From contig CM070874.1 in NCBI GenBank assembly GCA_036365515.1, positions 95,389,442 to 95,453,441 on the forward strand: a DNA stretch of 64,000 bases. Direction: 5' to 3'. A model generated the notes under the pieces. That model was not told the origin of the DNA. It made no database searches and saw nothing but the letters and a program-made list of their open reading frames with translations. Both the position numbers and the translations under genes were made by a program. Of this stretch, positions 62,284-64,000 are shown one piece after another. Position 1 is the first letter of the stretch. Each line of letters begins with the position of its first letter. This DNA comes from Torymus aiolomorphi. Its lineage: Eukaryota > Arthropoda > Insecta > Hymenoptera > Torymidae.

Positions 62284-62609
62284 ACACTGAAAGAACATTC
62301 GTGAAGCTACTCTTCTGCGCCGCGCCGTAGAGCAGCAGCACGAAACGCTCAGGAGCTGCTAACCTTACTTTTCGAGGTGCTGCTGCTCGTTCATCGAGTA
62401 GCAGTTACTCGATCAAGAGGAGCTATACTACTCGATACTAACAGAGCAACTGCTACATTTTGTTTTAGAGGTGCTGCTGCTCGCTCATCGAGTAGCAACT
62501 ACTCGATGCAGGGGAGTGCTACTCGATGAAGAGGAGCTACTACTCGATACAACAGAGTAACTGTTACACAGCTTTGGGGGCGCTGCTGTTTGAATCTTCT
62601 TTCAGTGTA
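62284..62609. mobile_element. MITE with TA-CACTGAAAGAA ends and internal tandem repeats
   Basis: TA-CACTGAAAGAA at the left and TTCTTTCAGTG-TA at the right are perfect inverted ends flanked by TA, fitting a Tc1/mariner-type MITE. The interior holds about two units of roughly 100 bases that both contain GGTGCTGCTGCTCG, TCATCGAGTAGCA and AGAGGAGCTA. ACTCGAT is repeated many times. No protein frame is supported. Confidence 0.75.
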
Positions 62610-62610
62610 C

Positions 62611-64000
62611 AATAACTTTATTCAAAAATTTCAATTTACATATTGTAAAAGAATATGAATATTTTCATATTTTTCTCTACTATTTTGGAGGTAGTAAGCA
62701 CTTAAGTTATTATACAATCATGATATACCTCTAATGTTGAGATAATAAATTAATTATAGTAATTATATGAAATATTACTTGTAAGAGATCGTTTTACAAT
62801 TATTGAGTTCCGTTATACTGTTATTTTGCACGTAGCGGGATATACACAAGTAAATGTGCCAAATACTTTTCGGAATAGAGTAAGTGTGAGAGTTATTGTG
62901 TGATACATGTGTAACATAACTTCTCAAAGTTGTAATCGAACATAGTCGTAACTTATAGTTTTTTCACCAACCAGAATTTATTTCTTAATTAAAACAAATT
63001 TGTTATCAGCATTTACCATAAACTTCTAAATATCAATACAGACTTTGGGTGATGTATGTGTCAATTACTCACATCCGAGAAGAACGCAACGTTTATTATT
63101 GTGTCTTACTTACCCTCTCTTGTATTATATGATATGCTACAATAACTCTCACATCTACTTTATGCTTGAACAATAAATACGACTAATATATGGCTCATAG
63201 GCAAGTAATATATTAAATAAAAACATTTTTCAAAATACTACGATTTTAAGCATGTCATGGTTGTTCATTGTATTAGGCAGCAACATTTATATAATTTTAA
63301 ATTCTAATAATTTACACATCTTATCTTTAAAATATTCCATTTAAAAAAATAAAGATTTTGGCATGTATTTTACGTTTATAAATTATTCTCTTTTCTTTAT
63401 AGGAGTCCGAGCAGACAGTGAAATCTTATAATAAAATCTTATAATATTATCGATAAATTCAAGTATTATTCACTTGATTTATTATTGCAAAGCATAAATT
63501 ATTAAGTTCGTTAAATTACTTTGAATAATATTAGGAAGTTCCCTTGTTACCTATGTAATATTGATGTGGCCACATAGCATTAGGGAAACCGCACAGTATA
63601 CGAGGAGGTAATTTTCACGTCTCAAACGTGTTCCGTAAAACTAGGTTTTCGCATGAATAAGACTTATCTTCTATGCATATTTAAGAATGCCAGCGCGCAC
63701 GTACAGAATTCCAAGTTTTCCATTGGCATAAAAGAGGGCGTTGCTACACAACGCCGAGAAATACAAAATTATTTGCATTCTACGATAAAACCTTGTTTTA
63801 TAACTATGCATAACTGCAGTTTTTTAAAGAATTTACAGTTAAAAATTTCTAACTTGTCGATATGAAATATAAAGTTTTCTAACAAAATCATATATTTGTT
63901 ATAATTTAAGAATGTTTTTGTAAAATCTGATGTTCATCATTGATTTTCATTGAAAAGAGATTTATAATGTATACTTACGTCTAAACATGTTCAGTTTCCG
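62611..64000. other. AT-rich stretch to the window end
   Basis: No gene is supported. A 70-codon frame near 63653 has no recognisable features. Confidence 0.55.

Overview
The window looks like nuclear DNA of an insect, most likely a hymenopteran. The evidence is long AT-rich stretches broken by sharply bounded CpG-rich blocks, long (GA)n, (CA)n and (TA)n tracts, and a transposon set typical of arthropods (Penelope-like, DIRS-like and a non-LTR element with an APE endonuclease, plus many short inverted-repeat elements). No host protein-coding gene could be recognised. All recognisable proteins belong to mobile elements, and every one is broken. The window therefore reads as intergenic or long-intron sequence; the GC-rich blocks are the best candidates for promoters, 5' non-coding exons or enhancers.

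Layout. 1-10170: AT-rich sequence with CpG-rich blocks at about 1745-2690 and 8720-9720, and palindromic elements at 5520-5756, 7348-7802 and 7995-8530. 10171-13838: a palindromic element interrupted by a 5'-truncated Penelope-like retroelement (reverse transcriptase plus GIY-YIG endonuclease, terminal repeats in inverted and direct orientation, possible degenerate hammerhead motifs). 13839-17985: AT-rich sequence, one palindromic element, a GC-richer block and a (CA)n tract. 17986-23249: an almost structurally complete DIRS-like tyrosine-recombinase retrotransposon on the minus strand, with inverted terminal repeats, an internal complementary region, gag, RT/RNase H/methyltransferase-like region and recombinase. 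23966-28475: a decayed plus-strand non-LTR element (ORF1 and ORF2), apparently inserted in a CT-rich part of a GC-rich block.

28476-35470: a run of CpG-rich blocks, including the strongest candidate promoter of the window (TATA-like and initiator-like motifs 31 bases apart near 31640-31675). 35470-64000: mostly AT-rich DNA containing several families of non-autonomous DNA transposons. Two pairs have 8-bp target duplications (hAT-like). Two elements are bounded by TTAA (piggyBac-like). Three have TA-CACTG/CAGTG ends (Tc1/mariner-like). A ~580-bp family with CCCTGGTGG ends has four copies, two forming a large inverted pair. A 1-kb inverted-repeat element at 52723-53737 carries part of a SWIM zinc-finger protein in its body and an N-terminal segment in both arms.

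There is no operon-like cooperation between genes here. The elements record a history of nested insertions: Penelope-like into a palindromic element, hAT-like into a CCCTGGTGG element, a TTAA element into a larger inverted-repeat element, and the non-LTR element into a GC-rich block. All calls come from reading the sequence; no database search was run.
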